Part shown: in pieces, positions 61,901-64,000 of the stretch
How the letters are laid out: the number at the start of each line of letters is the position of its first letter
Numbering within the stretch: the stretch's first letter is position 1
Source: Anseranas semipalmata
Lineage: Eukaryota; Chordata; Aves; Anseriformes; Anseranatidae
NCBI GenBank assembly: GCA_013399115.1
Contig: VXAA01005604.1
Coordinates: 101,719-165,718, forward strand
Reading direction: 5' to 3'
Length of the DNA stretch: 64,000 nt
The notes under the pieces: generated by a model
The model's database searches: none
Seen by the model: only the letters and a program-made list of their open reading frames with translations
Told to the model about the DNA's origin: nothing
Position numbers and translations under genes: made by a program

Positions 61901-62699
61901 ATCTAAGTGCCTTCAGGGTCAAGCCACCGCTGACTTCTCCCTGCTGCTATGCACTAGGTGTCTTGAAGGGTCTTGTCCAGGGCTTCAACACCAGCCTCCC
62001 AGTAGATTCCCAACAGGAGTTATTCGGGGTGGTGGTGTGTGCATATGACAGAGTGCAGTAGCGTTTTTGCAGAACCCTCATTTCTCTTAAGACTCAGGAA
62101 ATTAGGAGGGAAAAAGACAATAATTTAAGAGAAGTCACTCATTTGACTTTCTCAAACACTCCAGGCATCATTTGTTTTATTCCAGAAACCCACACTTGCC
62201 CATTGTTTGCAAGACAAAAAAAAAGTGTCTATTTTTTTAGTTTTTGCTCTTTCCTTTGGTCACTAAGATTTACTATTTTGGTTAGATTACATCAACAACC
62301 TCAGAAAATAATCCAGTAAGAAACAAAATATATGACATGTTGAGCAAATATTTTCTTTGATACACTTTGGTGAGTGTATTTCCCTGAAGAATATGTGCTT
62401 AACTCACCCTGCACACAGTTCTAGCTACCCAAAACTCATCAGCATTAATGAAGATCAGCAAGATATTGTGACTTCTGTTCAAAATATGTGCTGATGTGAT
62501 TAAATCCAGGTTTATCATTGTCGTTTTTGAATGTTCCACCTTGCTGTTACTGAACGTAGAATGATTAATCATCAAGCCTGATGCAGAGAATAGTGAACAA
62601 ACTTTATAAAGTTCACAGGTTGTCCATATGATCATATGCAGTTTGAGAGAATGACTAGGTTTTATTAACAATAAATTAGCTTGAGCTGTTATTAAATAG

Positions 62700-62880
62700 T
62701 TCTCTTGGGCACAACACTGGCAGTGCCATATGTTATTTTTTTGTGCCCCTCTCTTTCTCTGCCTTTTTAATTAAGGGTGCATGGGTGAAAGCAGTTAAGT
62801 CTCATTAATTTCATTAATTGATTGAAAGGCCACATGACCATGAATTAACATGAAATACTCTATAGACACAACATTTTTTG
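62700..62880. promoter_or_regulatory. Candidate conserved enhancer-like block
   Basis: Contains TTTTTAATTAAGG (about 62764-62775), then CTCATTAATTTCATTAATTG followed by ATTGAAAGG, a cluster of homeodomain-type TAATTA and ATTAAT words, and GGCCACATGACC. No repeat is recognised. This is a compositional impression only. Confidence 0.25.
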
Positions 62881-63486
62881 AGGAAAGAAACTTATCAGTG
62901 ACCACTAGTCACCTAAATAAAATGAACAGAGATAATCAACAACCAGGACTCATTAATTTACAGATTAGGAAATTTAAATATATTTTAACATTGTTTAAAC
63001 CTGAATTGATTCTCAAGTAGATACTTCAGGGTATGGAGATTTGAAGAGATCTGTCATCTCATTTCAGATATCTATTCAACAATGTATTTGCAATGGAGAA
63101 GGAAAGCTTTTTCTTTTTCTTAGTTGGACTTGGAGAACAGAAATCAAAAGATATGTTGGAATTTTTATTTTATTTTTTCATGCTAATAAGATGTGAGATT
63201 TGATGAGAGATTTTATCTGTGATTTAGGTTTCTCATCCGAAAAATTGAGATATTAATTCATAAGCAGGTTTATTAAGCACATACCTATGGACAATGCTAT
63301 ACATATGGGAAAAAATGATAACTTTTTAGCATATAAACGAGGGTTAAAGCCAAAAATAGTTGTAATTTTTAAAGAAAACATTTTCAGAAACTCCAAAGCA
63401 CCTCTTTGTAGTGAGCTCACTGATACCAATGTTTGACCAACAGAAGAACAGTTAAAAAGCAAGACATCTGTGCACAAAGGAATTCC

Positions 63487-64000
63487 AGCCACGCTAGCCA
63501 TTCAGTCGGTTTCATTGGGAGCCCAACTTAACTGCCTCTGTGCAAATGTACATAGCATGGGGAATAAACAGGAGGAGTTAGAGCCATGCACACGCTTGCA
63601 GGTCTATTTTGTCTTGGCATCACGGAGACATGGTGGCATGGCTACCATGACTGCAGTGTTGGAATGGAAAGATACAGGCTCTTTAGGAAAGACAGGCAGG
63701 GGAGACAAGGAGGGGGTGTTGCCCTCTATGTCAATGACAAGCTGGAGTGCATGGAGCTCTGCCTGGGGATGGATGAGGAGCTGACAGAGAGTTTATGGGT
63801 GAGGATTAAAGGGAGGGCAGGGACAGGTGACTTTGTAGTGGGGGTCTGCTACGGGCCACCTGACCAGGAGGACCAAGGGGATGAGGCCCTCTATAGACAG
63901 ATAGGAGCAGCTTCACATTCAAAAGCCCTGGTCCTCATGGGGGATTTCAACCATCCCCATATCTGTTGGAGGGACAGCACAGCAGGACATAAGCAATCCA
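63487..64000 (+). mobile_element. CR1 LINE, 5' part of ORF2, cut by window edge
   Basis: Homology to CR1 ORF2 begins near 63487-63520 and continues to the last base. The copy therefore includes the endonuclease domain and may extend several kilobases to the right. It is the only CR1 in the window that reaches the 5' half of ORF2; all the others are short 3' fragments. The exact 5' limit is uncertain because the first 30-40 bases are diverged. Confidence 0.93.
63515..64000 (+). pseudogene. CR1 ORF2 endonuclease domain, one frameshift, partial
   Basis: This is the apurinic-type endonuclease (exonuclease-endonuclease-phosphatase fold) that nicks target DNA for CR1 retrotransposition. In the first frame lies QLNCLCANVHSMGNKQEELE, the family's N-terminal signature. 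At about 63617 one base is missing relative to the family, shifting the frame. From 63619 a second frame stays open to the window edge (127 codons) with ITETWW (catalytic Glu at 63625-63627), YRLFRKDRQGRQGGGVALYV, LWVRIKGR, VGVCYGPP and LVLMGDFNHPHICW (catalytic Asp and Asn at 63943-63951). Key residues are kept, so only the frameshift is visible as damage. The reading of VLPSMSMTSWS in the first frame past 63618 is out of frame and spurious. Confidence 0.85.

Larger units (their letters stand above)
52525..63486. other. Long unique A+T-rich stretch
   Basis: Eleven kilobases without a recognised gene, RNA gene or transposon. Small items are an (ATT)n tract at 57506-57536, a 17-bp tandem duplication at 58932-58965 and scattered A or T runs. 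Three parts look like conserved non-coding DNA by composition: 57000-57260, 61480-61745 and 62700-62880. The frames (up to 126 codons at 53423-53803, minus) carry no motif I know. Freedom from young transposons over such a length, compared with the left part of the window, is itself notable. Confidence 0.5.

Overview
This window is nuclear DNA from a bird. The evidence is its interspersed repeats. There are six copies of the CR1 LINE with bird-type 3' ends (8-bp terminal repeats of the ATTCTATG / TCATAGAA kind, either strand, or the related TTCTGTGA form) or ORF2 sequence, plus a seventh that runs off the right edge. There is also one much older CR1 relic and several solo LTRs of avian endogenous retroviruses (ERVs). 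The unique sequence is A+T-rich with long single-base runs, as in a bird macrochromosome gene desert or a very large intron. I cannot tell which, and I cannot resolve the species or order. I recognise no host protein-coding exon, rRNA, tRNA, CRISPR array or bacterial-type element. The open frames I examined are antisense or out-of-frame readings of repeats, or chance frames, except for CR1 ORF2 remnants.

Layout. 1-1268 unique. 1269-2299 family-B solo LTR (minus) with a perfect 5-bp target duplication. 2300-9516 mostly unique, with a 127-base assembly gap at 3798-3924. 9517-10359 family-B LTR (plus). 10360-17145 unique, with a possible degenerate LTR ending in a poly-C run (about 13740-14595) and a CR1 3' end (15909-16087). 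About 17146-17640 probable LTR of another family. 17641-24903 unique. 24904-25345 compact LTR (family C) with TATA box and poly(A) signal. 25746-26441 family-B LTR carrying a degenerate repeat array. 29196-29772 CR1 (minus). 31006-31597 family-A LTR. 32756-33487 family-A LTR (minus) holding a nested family-B fragment. 36826-37331 CR1 with the ORF2 C-terminus. About 40155-40930 ancient CR1 (minus). 42079-43018 CR1 with reverse-transcriptase remnant. 44495-45067 family-A LTR. 46907-47355 CR1 (minus). 51940-52524 CR1 with an internal deletion and an N. 52525-63486 unique. 63487-64000 CR1 endonuclease region cut by the window edge.

The repeats do not work together as a system. They record successive insertions: an old CR1 layer, younger bird CR1s, then ERV LTRs reduced to solo copies by recombination, including one LTR inserted inside another. 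I found no convincing new gene system. The points most worth following are the nested LTR with its shared deletion, the repeat array inside the family-B LTRs, the CR1 endonuclease frame that stays open to the edge, two similar A-tract/G-run junctions, and several unique A+T-rich stretches that look like conserved non-coding regulatory DNA but need alignment to prove it.
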